Shown: positions 28,765-37,712, counted from the first letter of the stretch. The stretch is 64,000 nt of DNA from Archangium lipolyticum (GCF_024623785.1 NZ_JANKBZ010000001.1:186001-250000), one strand, 5' to 3'. A program made the numbers and translations. Notes: generated by a model from the sequence alone, not told the origin.

Positions 28765-29736
28765 TCAGGGGACGGACACCGGACTTTCCGGGCTTACCGG
28801 AGAAACGGACGGAGGCGTGGACGGCGCCAGCATGGCGCCCAACGGGGTGGGATTCTTGAAGGCGATGCCAATGGCCGGGTAGACGGTGACCCCCCCCAGA
28901 TCCCTCTGCTGGCCGAAGATGACCGGACGGCAGTCGGTGTAGCCAGCGGTGAGCTCGGCATAGACGTGGACGTACTTGTAGCCCAGGGCGAAGCCCACGC
29001 TGGCGCCGTAGAAGTGGCTGGAGATCCGGGCCGGCAGCGCGATGTCGAAGCCCGTCACGTCCTGGCCGAAGCGCGAGTAGTCCACCAGCTTCTGGTCCAG
29101 CGACGTGCGGCTGTAGATGTACTTGGGCGCCGCGTACAGCTTGAAGATGTCCCCGAAGTCCATGCTCATGTAGAGGGGGATCTCCACGTCCCAGCGCGAG
29201 AAGTCGTCAATCTCCACCAGCTCCAGCGCCTGCAGGATGGGGCTCTTGAAGAGGTGCCGGGAGACGGCGGCCCCGAGCGCCACGTCGAAGGACTTGCGCC
29301 GGTTGTCGTTCATGGGCACGTCCTCGGGGTCTCCGGCGTGCAGCAGGCGCACCTTGCCGTCGAGCCGGACGGAGCTGGTGCTCAGCCGCAACCCCAGGTC
29401 CAGGGAGTGGGACTCGAGCAGGCCAGTGCGGATCATCAGCTCGTTGCTGGTGCCCGGCGGAGCCACCGCCAGCGCCAGACCCACGCCGAGCAGCTTCTGG
29501 GCGTCCTCCTCGGCCAGGTGGTAGGGCTCGCCCGACTCGATGGTGTTCTTGATGGCCTTGCCCTGTTTGATGCCCTGGTCGATGACAGTGGCGAGCTGGC
29601 CCACCGGGGCGAAGATGCCCATGGCCCCCGACACCTGGAGCTGCCCCCGGGCGAGCGGCTTGCCCGTCTGCAGGGTGGACATCGTGGTGGCGCACCCGGT
29701 GGCGGTCAGCAGGAGGAACAGGAGGAGCGGTCTCAT
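28765..29736 (-). CDS. Lipoprotein, probable outer-membrane beta-barrel type, function unknown
   Basis: 323 residues. A signal peptide with a clear lipobox (LLTATGCATT, Cys15) is followed by alternating amphipathic strands (MIRTGLLESHSLDLGLRLS, FYGASVGFALGYKYVHVYAEL, VTVYPAIGIAFKN) typical of outer-membrane beta-strands. It has a Pro/Ser-rich tail. No enzymatic motif is visible and I do not recognise a named family. It diverges from truD across about 100 bp and lies 101 bp downstream of the cyclase start, so it is probably transcribed on its own. Confidence 0.75.
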   Translation of the reverse strand: MRPLLLFLLLTATGCATTMSTLQTGKPLARGQLQVSGAMGIFAPVGQLATVIDQGIKQGKAIKNTIESGEPYHLAEEDAQKLLGVGLALAVAPPGTSNELMIRTGLLESHSLDLGLRLSTSSVRLDGKVRLLHAGDPEDVPMNDNRRKSFDVALGAAVSRHLFKSPILQALELVEIDDFSRWDVEIPLYMSMDFGDIFKLYAAPKYIYSRTSLDQKLVDYSRFGQDVTGFDIALPARISSHFYGASVGFALGYKYVHVYAELTAGYTDCRPVIFGQQRDLGGVTVYPAIGIAFKNPTPLGAMLAPSTPPSVSPVSPESPVSVP

Positions 29737-29833
29737 GGGCGATCCGGAACGTTACGCCGCCCGGTGTCCGGTTGTCAGGCCCCCGGCCAATCGCTCCTTC
29801 CTCTGAGGCGGCTCCGGCTGTTAAGGGAGCCTC

Positions 29834-31378
29834 GTGCGAATCAAGCAGAGACCCGAGGATTTCTCCGTCAAGGAGTCGTACCGCTTCGATGAGGTACCGA
29901 GCGGCCGCTACCGCGTCTACCTGATGGACAAGCAGAAGCTGTCCACCTTCGACGCGGCGGACCGCATCCGCGACGCCTTCGGCCTCAAGCCGGGCTCCAT
30001 CTCCTATTGCGGCCTGAAGGACAAGCAGGGCCGCACCGAGCAGCTCATCGCGGTGGACGGGGCGGACGTGGACATGCAGGAGCCCGACCTGCGCCTGAAG
30101 TACCTGGGGCGCTCGGACAAGCCCCTGTCGGCCGCCAACATCACCTCCAACCGCTTCGCCGTCACCGTGCGCTCGCTGTCGGAGACGTCCGTCGGCTTCC
30201 TCAACGTGGCCGCCGCCGAGGTCAACCGCCTGGGCGTGGTGAACTACTTCGACAGCCAGCGCTTCGGCTCGCTCAAGCACGGCCAGGGCTTCATCGCCAA
30301 GGATCTCATCCGCGGCGACTTCGAGGCCGCGCTGCGCAACTACCTGGCCAAGCCCTCGGAGCTGGACCGCACCGAGGACGCCAAGGTGAAGAGCTTCTGG
30401 CGCGACAACTGGGGCCGGTGGGACGCGCGCGTGCCCTTCGAGGGCAGCAAGAAGTACCACCGCATCCTCAAGTCCCTGCGCGAGCACCCCGGCGACTACC
30501 TGCGCGCCTTCCTGCAGATCGACGCGTCCTACCGCGCCATGCTGCTCTTCACCTACCAGAGCTACCTCTGGAACGAGGGCGTGCGGCGCTACCTCCAGCT
30601 GCTGCTGCCCCGCGAGCACCTCTTCCCCCTGAAGTACCAGGCGGGCACCCTCCTCTTCTACCGCGACGCGGACCCCGAGGTGCTCCGCGTCCTGCGCGAG
30701 TCCACCTTCCCCCTGCTCGCCCCGGACACCCGCATCGAGGATCCGAAGGTGAAGGAGGCCGTGGACTGGGTGCTCGGACGCGAGAAGCTGTCCCTGGAGG
30801 ATCTCCGCATCAAGGAGGCCCCGCGGATGCTCTACTTCAAGCACGAGGAGCGCCCCACCGTCGTCCTCCCCCACAAGCTCGTCATCGGCCGCGTCCAGAA
30901 CGACGAGCTGAACCGGGGCGAGTACAAGGTCAACATCGCCTTCACCCTGCCCCCCGGCGCCTACGCCACGCTCGTCATCAAGCGGCTCTTCCACTTCGAG
31001 TACCAGGAGGAGAGCGCCCAGCAGATCCGCGACTCCTGGCGGGCGCCCCAGAACGAGGACCAGGATGGGGAGACGGCGGACACGGCCTATGCCCCCCGGG
31101 GTCCCCGCCGGGCCCCGGCCCCCACGCCTCCCCTCCGGGAGACCCGAGGCGCTTCGGGCGCCAGGGGCATCTCCACGGCCAGGGGGACCGCCAGGCGGAG
31201 CCCGGCTCCCGAGGCCCCCGGCGCTCCCGACAAGCGCGTGCGGACCCGGGAGGCCACCGACGCCAGGCCCACCCAGCCCCTCGGCTTCCGCGAGAGCCAG
31301 CGCCAGAAGAAGGACGCCAAGGAAAAGGCACGGCGCGAGCAGGCGGCCAAGCGCCCGGAATCACGGAAGAAGAAGTGA
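29834..31378 (+). CDS. truD: tRNA pseudouridine(13) synthase TruD with a basic C-terminal tail
   Basis: 514 residues from a GTG with AAGGGAG upstream. The N-terminus RIKQRPEDFSVKE and the catalytic motif YCGLKDKQGRTEQ (nucleophilic Asp in GLKD) identify TruD, and NYFDSQRFGS is the second family signature. TruD isomerises uridine 13 in tRNA. The enzyme part ends near residue 400. The last 110 residues are a low-complexity Pro/Ala/Arg/Lys tail ending in KRPESRKKK, not found in the compact E. coli enzyme and possibly an RNA-binding extension. Confidence 0.93.
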   Translation: MRIKQRPEDFSVKESYRFDEVPSGRYRVYLMDKQKLSTFDAADRIRDAFGLKPGSISYCGLKDKQGRTEQLIAVDGADVDMQEPDLRLKYLGRSDKPLSAANITSNRFAVTVRSLSETSVGFLNVAAAEVNRLGVVNYFDSQRFGSLKHGQGFIAKDLIRGDFEAALRNYLAKPSELDRTEDAKVKSFWRDNWGRWDARVPFEGSKKYHRILKSLREHPGDYLRAFLQIDASYRAMLLFTYQSYLWNEGVRRYLQLLLPREHLFPLKYQAGTLLFYRDADPEVLRVLRESTFPLLAPDTRIEDPKVKEAVDWVLGREKLSLEDLRIKEAPRMLYFKHEERPTVVLPHKLVIGRVQNDELNRGEYKVNIAFTLPPGAYATLVIKRLFHFEYQEESAQQIRDSWRAPQNEDQDGETADTAYAPRGPRRAPAPTPPLRETRGASGARGISTARGTARRSPAPEAPGAPDKRVRTREATDARPTQPLGFRESQRQKKDAKEKARREQAAKRPESRKKK

Positions 31379-31438
31379 TCGGACCCGCCGATTTCCACGG
31401 CGGTGCAATCAGGGGACCCATGCTCCGTAGACCAGGGC

Positions 31439-32068
31439 GTGAACGCTCTCGCCCTCAACGCAGCAGACGTCGCGGACCTCGCCCGGGCCATCGGCATGCT
31501 GGTGGCCGATGACTCCGCCGCCCCGCCCTGGAAGGCCGATGTACTGGCCGCCCGGCGCGGAGACCCCTCGGCCTTCGAGTCGCTCGTACGCAGCGTGCAG
31601 CGCCCCGTCTACGGTCTGGCGCTGCGCCTGCTCGGCAACGAGGCCGAGGCCGCCGAGGTGTCCCAGGAAGCCTTCCTGCGCGCCTACCAGAACCTGCACA
31701 AGTACGACGAGTCCCGCCCCTTCGATCTCTGGGTGATGGCCATCACCCGCAACCTGTGCCTGGACCTGCTGCGCCGGCGCACCAAGGTGAAGACGGAGGA
31801 GCTCGAGCCCATGAGCGAGGTCCTCCCCAGTGGAGAGGCGTCGCTCGAGGAGGGCGCCATCGCCCGCCAGGAGCACCAGTCGCTGGAAGCGGCCCTGGCC
31901 ACCCTGTCCGCTGACGACCGGGAGGTGCTGGCGCTCTACTACGTGCAGAAGCGCACCACGAAGGAGATCGCCCAGGTCCTGGGCTGCGCGCCGGGCACCA
32001 TCATGGCGCGCCTGTTCCGGGCCCGGGAGAAGCTCCGCAAGAAGATGAGCCCGGAGGAGCCGACATGA
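31439..32068 (+). CDS. ECF-family RNA polymerase sigma factor
   Basis: About 209 residues. Region 2 is clear: DPSAFESLVRSVQRPVYGLALRLLG, AAEVSQEAFLRAYQNLHKYDES and FDLWVMAITRNLCLDLLRRR. Region 4 contains LSADDREVLALYYVQKRTTKEIAQVLGCAPGTIMARLFRAREKL. This is the RpoE/SigW-type two-domain layout. It probably directs an envelope-stress or development regulon and its own operon, because it overlaps the downstream anti-sigma gene by ATGA. The start is uncertain: GTG 31439 follows a weak CCAGG, and GTG 31403 is possible. Confidence 0.92.
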   Translation: MNALALNAADVADLARAIGMLVADDSAAPPWKADVLAARRGDPSAFESLVRSVQRPVYGLALRLLGNEAEAAEVSQEAFLRAYQNLHKYDESRPFDLWVMAITRNLCLDLLRRRTKVKTEELEPMSEVLPSGEASLEEGAIARQEHQSLEAALATLSADDREVLALYYVQKRTTKEIAQVLGCAPGTIMARLFRAREKLRKKMSPEEPT

Positions 32069-32577
32069 TGCCCACGTCGATCGAGTGCCCGGATCTCGAG
32101 GTGCTCTTCACCGAGATGGAGTCCGGCGAGCACGGCCCCGCCATGGAGCACGCGAAGCTCTGCCCGCTGTGCACCGCCATCATCGAGGAGCACCGGCTGC
32201 TGGAGAAGGACCTGTACCGGCTGGCGGATCCGCTCCCTCCGCCGGACCTGGTGCACAAGGTGATGGCACGCGTGGCCACCGAGCCCCCTCCCCTGCGCAG
32301 CGAGCTGTGGACGGGCCTCTCCATCCTGGCGGTCTCGCTCCTGGCGGGACTCGGGGTGCTGCTCACCAGCGACAAGGCCCTGAGCGGGGCCGGCACCGGT
32401 CTGGCCCGCTTCCTGGTGGACGGCAGGGCCTTCATCGAAGCGCTGCTGAGTGGGGCCCATGCCTTGTGGAACACCGCGGCGGGCCCCGTCGCGGCCCTGC
32501 TCGCCGCCCTCCTCTTCTCCACCCTTTTCGGCATCAAGCGACTGGCCGGCAACGGCCCTACCCCCTCCGAAGCGTGA
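32065..32577 (+). CDS. Membrane-anchored anti-sigma factor with zinc-finger-like motif
   Basis: 170 residues. The N-terminus has HAKLCPLC (His29, Cys33, Cys36), matching the HxxxCxxC core of zinc-binding anti-sigma (ZAS/RseA-like) domains. Two hydrophobic segments follow (LSILAVSLLAGLGVLL and VAALLAALLFSTLFGI). It should hold the ECF sigma factor at the membrane until released by a signal. The start codon overlaps the sigma gene's stop (ATGA), and the envelope gene follows 8 bp after its own stop. Confidence 0.85.
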   Translation: MMPTSIECPDLEVLFTEMESGEHGPAMEHAKLCPLCTAIIEEHRLLEKDLYRLADPLPPPDLVHKVMARVATEPPPLRSELWTGLSILAVSLLAGLGVLLTSDKALSGAGTGLARFLVDGRAFIEALLSGAHALWNTAAGPVAALLAALLFSTLFGIKRLAGNGPTPSEA

Positions 32578-32585
32578 GTGTCGCC

Positions 32586-33995
32586 ATGAAGATCTCCAAG
32601 CGCCTGCTCCTTCCCGCACTCCTCCTCGCTTCCCCCCTCGCGCTGGCCCAGACCCAGGCCCCCGCGGCCCAGGAGGCCCGCGCCCAGGACACCATCAACG
32701 TCCAGTTCCGCGGCTCCCTGCGCGATGCGATCCAGAAGATCGCCGAGGAGGGTGGCCTCAACGTGGTGGTCACCGGCGACCTGGACTCGCCCGCCGAGGT
32801 CCGCCTGAAGAACGTCGGCGCCGAGCAGGCCCTGCGCACGGTGGCCCGCGCCTACTCGCTGAAGCTGGAGCAGGACAACGGCATCTACACGCTGCGCCCC
32901 CTGACGGCCGAGGAGAAGAGCCAGGTCAGCGTGGCGGCCCCCTCCGTGCCCACGCCGCCGGTTCCGAACGTTCCGCCGGCTCCAGCCATCGCGCCGCCGG
33001 CTCCCCCGGACATCGCGGACGAGGTGGCGGAGGCGGCCGAGAACGCCGTGGACGAGGACGAGGTGAAGGAGCGCGTGCGCGAGAAGATCCGGGAGGTGCG
33101 TCGCTCCCATGGCTCGCGCGACGTGGTGGCGCGCGGACGCTCGCTGGAGGTGAATGAGGGCGAGTCGGTGGACAGCGCCGTCGTCTACGGCGGCAACCTG
33201 ACGGTGAAGGGGAAGGTGGAGGACGACGCGGTCGTCTTCGGCGGCAACCTGGAGATCACCGGCCACGTGGAGGGTGACGCACACGCCTTCGGCGGCAACG
33301 TGGTGCTCGGCCCGGGCGCCGTGGTGGAAGGAGACGTCTCGTCCTTCGGCGGCGCCGTCATCAAGCAGGACGGGGCGAAGGTGGAGGGCAGCACCGAGTC
33401 CTTCGGCGGCGCCAACATCGGCCGCATGGTGGCGGGGGAGATCAAGGAGAACATCAAGGAGGCGAAGGCCTCTCGCGTCGAGCGCGAGGAGCGGAACGAC
33501 AACGACTTCGCGGCCTTCCTGGTGTGGTTCGCCATGCTCTTCGGCACGGGCTTCCTGGGGCAGCTCTTCCTGCCGACGCGGATGAAGGAGCTGGGCTCGG
33601 AGATCCGGGCGCAGCCGGTGAAGAGTGGCGTGGTGGGGTTCCTGGGCGCGCTGGCGATGATCCCCATCACCGTGGTGCTCACGGTGACGCTGATCGGCAT
33701 CCCGGTGGTGGTGGCGCTGTGGGTGGTGGCCTTCCTGACGACGGCGCTGGGCTTCGCTGCGGTGGCGAGTGAGCTCGGCATGAAGCTGCCGGTGATGCGC
33801 GGCCGCAAGACGCAGGCGATGGTGCTGGCCCTGGGGCTGCTGCTCCTGCTGGTGGTGGGCAACATCCCGGTGCTGGGTCCGCTGGTGCTGACGCTGGCGA
33901 CGCTGGTGGCCTTCGGCGCGGTCATCCGCACCCGGTTCGGCAACCGCCCGCGGGGCATGCCCGAGCCCATCATGTCCGAGCGCGTGCCGGGCTGA
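32586..33995 (+). CDS. Envelope protein combining a STN domain with bactofilin-like repeats and membrane helices
   Basis: 469 residues. A cleavable signal peptide (LLLPALLLASPLALAQ) leads to a STN domain (about 35-105: VQFRGSLRDAIQKIAEEGGLNVVV, YSLKLEQDNGIYTLRP) as found at the N-termini of secretins and TonB receptors. A proline-rich linker follows. Then come regular beta-helix turns (SAVVYGGNLTVKGKVEDD, AVVFGGNLEITGHVEGD, AHAFGGNVVLGPGAVVEGD, VSSFGGAVIKQDG) of the polymer-forming bactofilin type. Four hydrophobic segments complete it. Its place in the sigma/anti-sigma operon suggests it senses or maintains the envelope. The chimera is unusual and no function is known. Confidence 0.8.
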   Translation: MKISKRLLLPALLLASPLALAQTQAPAAQEARAQDTINVQFRGSLRDAIQKIAEEGGLNVVVTGDLDSPAEVRLKNVGAEQALRTVARAYSLKLEQDNGIYTLRPLTAEEKSQVSVAAPSVPTPPVPNVPPAPAIAPPAPPDIADEVAEAAENAVDEDEVKERVREKIREVRRSHGSRDVVARGRSLEVNEGESVDSAVVYGGNLTVKGKVEDDAVVFGGNLEITGHVEGDAHAFGGNVVLGPGAVVEGDVSSFGGAVIKQDGAKVEGSTESFGGANIGRMVAGEIKENIKEAKASRVEREERNDNDFAAFLVWFAMLFGTGFLGQLFLPTRMKELGSEIRAQPVKSGVVGFLGALAMIPITVVLTVTLIGIPVVVALWVVAFLTTALGFAAVASELGMKLPVMRGRKTQAMVLALGLLLLLVVGNIPVLGPLVLTLATLVAFGAVIRTRFGNRPRGMPEPIMSERVPG

Positions 33996-34026
33996 GCGGC
34001 GGGACGACGTGAAGGAAGGACCCTCC

Positions 34027-34075
34027 GGGGGCGGCTGTGAGCGTGGGGAACGCTCCGGCCGCCCCCGAGGTGTTT
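34027..34075. terminator. Strong hairpin between convergent genes
   Basis: A perfect 10-bp stem (34027-34036 with 34059-34068) encloses an inner stem AGCGT/ACGCT and is followed by GTGTTTTC. It lies between the bactofilin-like gene and the convergent membrane-protein gene and probably terminates the sigma-factor operon. Confidence 0.7.
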
Positions 34076-34576
34076 TCACCGGCCCGCCGGAAGGCCCGCC
34101 CCCGCGTGGTGCTTGCGGTGCAGTCCGTACAGCGCGCCATGCGCGAACCGGTGCCCCAGCAGGAGCGCGGGGCCGATCGCCATCGCCAGGTTCGCCGGGA
34201 ACGCGCACCCCACCCCGAGCCCCGTGATGGCCACGAGGAACACGAGGCAGCCCACCAGGCCGAGCCGCGCCACACGCCCGCGGCCGAACAGCACCGCCAG
34301 TCCGCACAGCAACTGCCCGAGCGCGATGGGCAACACGAAGAGCGCGGGATTCGCCGCGAAGGGCCCCTCGATGAACGACTGGAACAGCGGAACGGCCATG
34401 GGCCCGAAGCCCTCCACGTACAGCCGGGGAGCGACGAGCGCGAGCGTGAGGTTGATGATGCTCGCGATCAGGAAGACGGCGGCCACCACGAGGCGCCCCA
34501 CCGTATGGGGCCACCGGGCACAGGCGGCGACCATGACGGCGGCCAGGATGAACGAGAAGAAGTAACCGGTGAGCAT
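34076..34576 (-). CDS. Small four-helix membrane protein, unknown function
   Basis: 166 residues from the ATG at 34576, preceded by GCGGAGGCG. Four hydrophobic segments (FFSFILAAVMVAACA, VVAAVFLIASIINLTLALV, LFVLPIALGQLLCGLAVLFG, LVGCLVFLVAITGLGVGC) are followed by a His/Arg-rich end (GHRFAHGALYGLHRKHH). A DoxX-like fold is possible from the size and helix number, but no diagnostic residues are visible. Confidence 0.7.
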   Translation of the reverse strand: MLTGYFFSFILAAVMVAACARWPHTVGRLVVAAVFLIASIINLTLALVAPRLYVEGFGPMAVPLFQSFIEGPFAANPALFVLPIALGQLLCGLAVLFGRGRVARLGLVGCLVFLVAITGLGVGCAFPANLAMAIGPALLLGHRFAHGALYGLHRKHHAGAGLPAGR

Positions 34577-34824
34577 GAACGCCTCCGCTGTAGGAACCCC
34601 ACCCTCCTCCACAGCACGGTGCATGCCAGTCCCATCGCAAGGTGAGCACGCCGCGCCTCGCGCAACTTCTGCGTAACTCCCGGAGGAACGCGCACCCAGA
34701 GGGACCCGACCCCTGGTCCTCCGAGCGGGCTGACGCACCGCGCCAGCGAGGAGAGAAGCCGGGGTTCCACGCGCCATCACCCCCGCTGTCACCTCCCCTG
34801 CCCGGGAGGCAACGCGGGATCCCG

Positions 34825-34851
34825 AGCGGGCTTTGACCACCCGGGCCCGCT
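34825..34851. promoter_or_regulatory. Inverted repeat immediately upstream of the flavoenzyme operon
   Basis: AGCGGGC (34825-34831) and GCCCGCT (34845-34851) form a perfect 7-bp stem ending 6 bp before the first start codon. It could occlude the ribosome binding site or serve as an operator. No dedicated regulator is adjacent. The remaining bases back to 34577 show no gene. Confidence 0.35.
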
Positions 34852-34857
34852 GGGACA

Positions 34858-36210
34858 TTGTCCGCGCACCTTATGCGACGCCTCCCAGATGCCGCCTCGC
34901 GCGGTCAGTCCATCACCATGGACCTCGAGGGCGAATCCGTGCCGGCGGTCGAGGGCGAGCCGATCGCGTGCTCGCTCGTGGCCGCCGGTGAGTCCGTGCT
35001 CGCCCGCTCCATCAAGTACCACCGCGCCCGGGGCCCCTACTGCTTCGCCGGCGCGTGCTCCCACTGCCTCATGCGCGTGGACGGCGTGCCCAACGTCTAC
35101 ACCTGCCGCGTGCCAGCTCGCGCGGGCATGAAGCTGGAGCGGCAGAACGCCTACCCCTCCGCCAAGGTGGACGTCTTCGAGGCGATCGACTGGTTCTTCC
35201 CCAAGGGGTTGGATCACCACGAGATGTTCGCCGGTGTGCCCGTGGCCGAGCAGGTGATGGCCAAGGTGGCGCGCCAGCTCGCGGGCCTCGGGCTGCTGCC
35301 GGCCTCGCCCGCTCCGGAGCGCATGCCCGCACAGACGCTGCGCACCCGCGTGGCGGTGGTGGGCGGTGGCGCATCGGGCCTCTCGGCGGCCCAGGTGCTG
35401 GCCGCCCGGGGCGTGCCCTTCCTCCTCTTCGAGCGCGAGGACACCCTGGGTGGCCGCTTCGTCGCGGGCGCTCCGGAGCTGGATGCCCCGAAGATGCCGG
35501 ACACGAGCGCCCTGCCCCCGGGCAGCGTGCGCACGCGGGCCACCGTCATCGGCCTGTATGACGACGAGGCCGGCCGCTTCCTGGCGGTGGTGACGGAGGA
35601 GATGAGGCTCCTCAAGGTCTACGCCGAGCGCTTCCTGCTGGCGCCGGGCGGCCACCCGCCGTTGCTGCCCTTCGAGAACAATGACCTGCCGGGCGTGTAC
35701 GCGGGCCGCGCGGCGAGCCTGTTGATGCGCCGCTACGGCGTGGCACCCGAGGTGGCGGCGCTCGTGGGCTGGGGCCCCGAGCTGTACGCGCTGGCGCGGC
35801 TGATGGAGGAGCACGGGACGAGGGTAGCGGCGGTGGTGGACCTGAAGGGCCCGGTGCCCCCGGGAGCACCGGCTGGAGCCACCCTGGGCCGCGAGCCCAA
35901 GGCGCACGGCCGGAGCGAGGTGAGCGGCTTCAGCTACGCGGACGCGTCGGGCCGGCGGGTGAAGGTGGACTGTGACGCGGTGCTGGTAGCGGTGGCCACG
36001 AGCCCGAGCTTCGAGCTGGCCCGCCAGGGCGGTGCGAAGGTGGAGTTCGACGAGGCGCGCGAGGTGTTCGCGGTGGTGGCGGACGCGGACGGACGCACCG
36101 CGGCACCGGACGTGTTCGTGGCAGGGGATGTGACGGGTGGGAGGAGCATGGCGGAGTCCGCGGCCTCGGGTCGGCGCGCGGCCGAGGCGCTCCTCGGAGG
36201 ACTTTCATGA
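34858..36210 (+). CDS. Sarcosine oxidase alpha/HcnA-HcnB-like [2Fe-2S] FAD subunit
   Basis: 450 residues. The N-terminal plant-type ferredoxin domain has Cys62, Cys67, Cys70 and Cys83 (FAGACSHC ... YTC), as in HcnA and the SoxA N-terminus. It is followed by an FAD/NAD(P)-binding Rossmann domain with VAVVGGGASGL (169-174) and an end motif VFVAGDVTGG. It lacks the BFD-like Cys cluster and the aminomethyltransferase domain of full SoxA, so it resembles the alpha subunit of opine, hydroxyproline or cyanide-forming dehydrogenases. Substrate unknown. Start: TTG 34858 or ATG 34873. The stop overlaps the next gene (ATGA), supporting a heteromeric complex. Confidence 0.85.
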   Translation: MSAHLMRRLPDAASRGQSITMDLEGESVPAVEGEPIACSLVAAGESVLARSIKYHRARGPYCFAGACSHCLMRVDGVPNVYTCRVPARAGMKLERQNAYPSAKVDVFEAIDWFFPKGLDHHEMFAGVPVAEQVMAKVARQLAGLGLLPASPAPERMPAQTLRTRVAVVGGGASGLSAAQVLAARGVPFLLFEREDTLGGRFVAGAPELDAPKMPDTSALPPGSVRTRATVIGLYDDEAGRFLAVVTEEMRLLKVYAERFLLAPGGHPPLLPFENNDLPGVYAGRAASLLMRRYGVAPEVAALVGWGPELYALARLMEEHGTRVAAVVDLKGPVPPGAPAGATLGREPKAHGRSEVSGFSYADASGRRVKVDCDAVLVAVATSPSFELARQGGAKVEFDEAREVFAVVADADGRTAAPDVFVAGDVTGGRSMAESAASGRRAAEALLGGLS

Positions 36211-37694
36211 GCAAGACGCTGATCTGCTCCTGCGAGGACGTGACCGCCGATGACATCCGGCACGCTGTCTCGCGGGGCTTCTGTGACGTGGAGTCGGTGA
36301 AGCGCTTCACGGGTTTCGGCACGGGCATCTGCCAGGGCAAGGGTTGCCTGTCGGCGGTGGCGGCGCTGCTGGCGAAGGAGAAGGCGCAGAAGCCCGCGGG
36401 CCTGCTGCCCTTCACGCCGCGGCCACCGGAGTTCCCGACGGAGCTGTCGGTGCTGGCCTCGGCGCCGGTGGACGAGTCCCAGCCTCCGGTGGGCGGAGTG
36501 CCCCAGGAGCTGTCCGTCTTCCCGTCGGCGCTGCGGCCGGAGGCTCCGGTGCCCGCTCGCGCGAAGGTGGTCATCATCGGCGGCGGCATCATGGGCCTGG
36601 CGCTCGCGTACAACCTGTCCCTGCGCGGCGAGACGGACGTGGTGGTGCTCGAGCGCGGCTACCTGTGCGCGGGCGCGTCCGGACGCAACGGGGGCGGCGT
36701 GCGCATGCAGTGGGGCACGTCGGCCAACATCGAGCTGGCCAAGCGCTCCATCGCGTTGATGGGCCGGTTCGCGAGGGATCTGGGCATCAACGTCTGGCTG
36801 CGCCAGGGTGGCTACCTCTTCATGGCCAGGACGAAGGCCGTGGCGAAGCGCCTGGAGCAGAACGTGGCGCTGCACAACAAGCACGGGGTGCCCACGCGGC
36901 TGCTCACGGTGGACGAGGCGCGCGAGGTGGTGCCCGGCCTGTCGCTGAAGGGCACGCAGGCGGCCTCGTACAACCCGGAGGACGGGGTCATCTTCCCCTG
37001 GCCGTTCCTCTGGGGCTACGCGAACGCCTGCCGCAAGGCGGGCATCAAGGTCGAGACCTTCACGAACGTCACCGGCTTCGAGCAGTCGGATGGCCTGGTG
37101 CGCAAGGTGAAGACGGATCGCGGTGACATCGCCTGCGACACGGTGGTGCTGGCGACGGGCGCGTGGAGCCCGGAGATCGCCAGGCTCGCGGGGGTGCAAC
37201 TGCCCAACGAGCCGCACCGGCACGAGATCCTCAGCACGGAGCCGCTCAAGCCCTTCTTGAGCCCGCTGGTGTCGGTGCTGGACTCGGGGCTGTACTTCAG
37301 CCAGTCCATGCGCGGGGAGATCGTCGGCGGCATGGGTGACGCGAAGGAGCCAGCGGGGCTGAACATGGGCTCGACGCTGCGCTTCGTGTCCCGCTTCTCG
37401 CAGGCGCTGCTGGAGCAGATGCCGCAGCTGGGGCACGTGAAGGTGCTGCGCCAGTGGGCGGGCTGCTACGACGTGACGCCGGACAACAACCCGGTGCTGG
37501 GCCGCACGCCGGGCCTGGAGAACATGCTTCAGCTCTCGGGCTTCGTGGGACACGGCTTCATGATGGCCCCGGCGGTGGCCGAGCGGATGGCGCAGTGGAT
37601 GACCACGGGCGAGTCCGACGAGCTCTTCACGCGCTTCAACCTGCGCCGCTTCCAGGAGGGCAAGCTGGAGCGCGAGGACATGATCATCGGCTGA
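36207..37694 (+). CDS. BFD-like [2Fe-2S] domain fused to an FAD-dependent amine oxidase (SoxB/HcnC-like)
   Basis: 495 residues. The first 50 residues are a BFD-like iron-sulfur domain with Cys7, Cys9, Cys42 and Cys47 (CSC ... GICQGKGC). After a Pro-rich linker, a DAO-type oxidoreductase begins (VVIIGGGIMGLALAYNL, about 122) with ASGRNGGGVRMQWG, VVLATGAWSPEIARLAG and CYDVTPDNNPVLGRTPG, the last typical of sarcosine oxidase beta and related amino-acid dehydrogenases. It should oxidise a secondary amine or D-amino/opine substrate, passing electrons through the iron-sulfur centres of both subunits. The BFD domain usually sits at the C-terminus of the alpha partner; here it heads the beta subunit. 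Confidence 0.88.
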   Translation: MSKTLICSCEDVTADDIRHAVSRGFCDVESVKRFTGFGTGICQGKGCLSAVAALLAKEKAQKPAGLLPFTPRPPEFPTELSVLASAPVDESQPPVGGVPQELSVFPSALRPEAPVPARAKVVIIGGGIMGLALAYNLSLRGETDVVVLERGYLCAGASGRNGGGVRMQWGTSANIELAKRSIALMGRFARDLGINVWLRQGGYLFMARTKAVAKRLEQNVALHNKHGVPTRLLTVDEAREVVPGLSLKGTQAASYNPEDGVIFPWPFLWGYANACRKAGIKVETFTNVTGFEQSDGLVRKVKTDRGDIACDTVVLATGAWSPEIARLAGVQLPNEPHRHEILSTEPLKPFLSPLVSVLDSGLYFSQSMRGEIVGGMGDAKEPAGLNMGSTLRFVSRFSQALLEQMPQLGHVKVLRQWAGCYDVTPDNNPVLGRTPGLENMLQLSGFVGHGFMMAPAVAERMAQWMTTGESDELFTRFNLRRFQEGKLEREDMIIG

Positions 37695-37712
37695 GCCCCG
37701 CCCCGAGGCTCC

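Noticed and set aside
32085-32585. Extension of the STN-bactofilin-like gene upstream to 32085
   Set aside because: It overlaps the anti-sigma gene entirely, and the ATG at 32586 opens a clear signal peptide.
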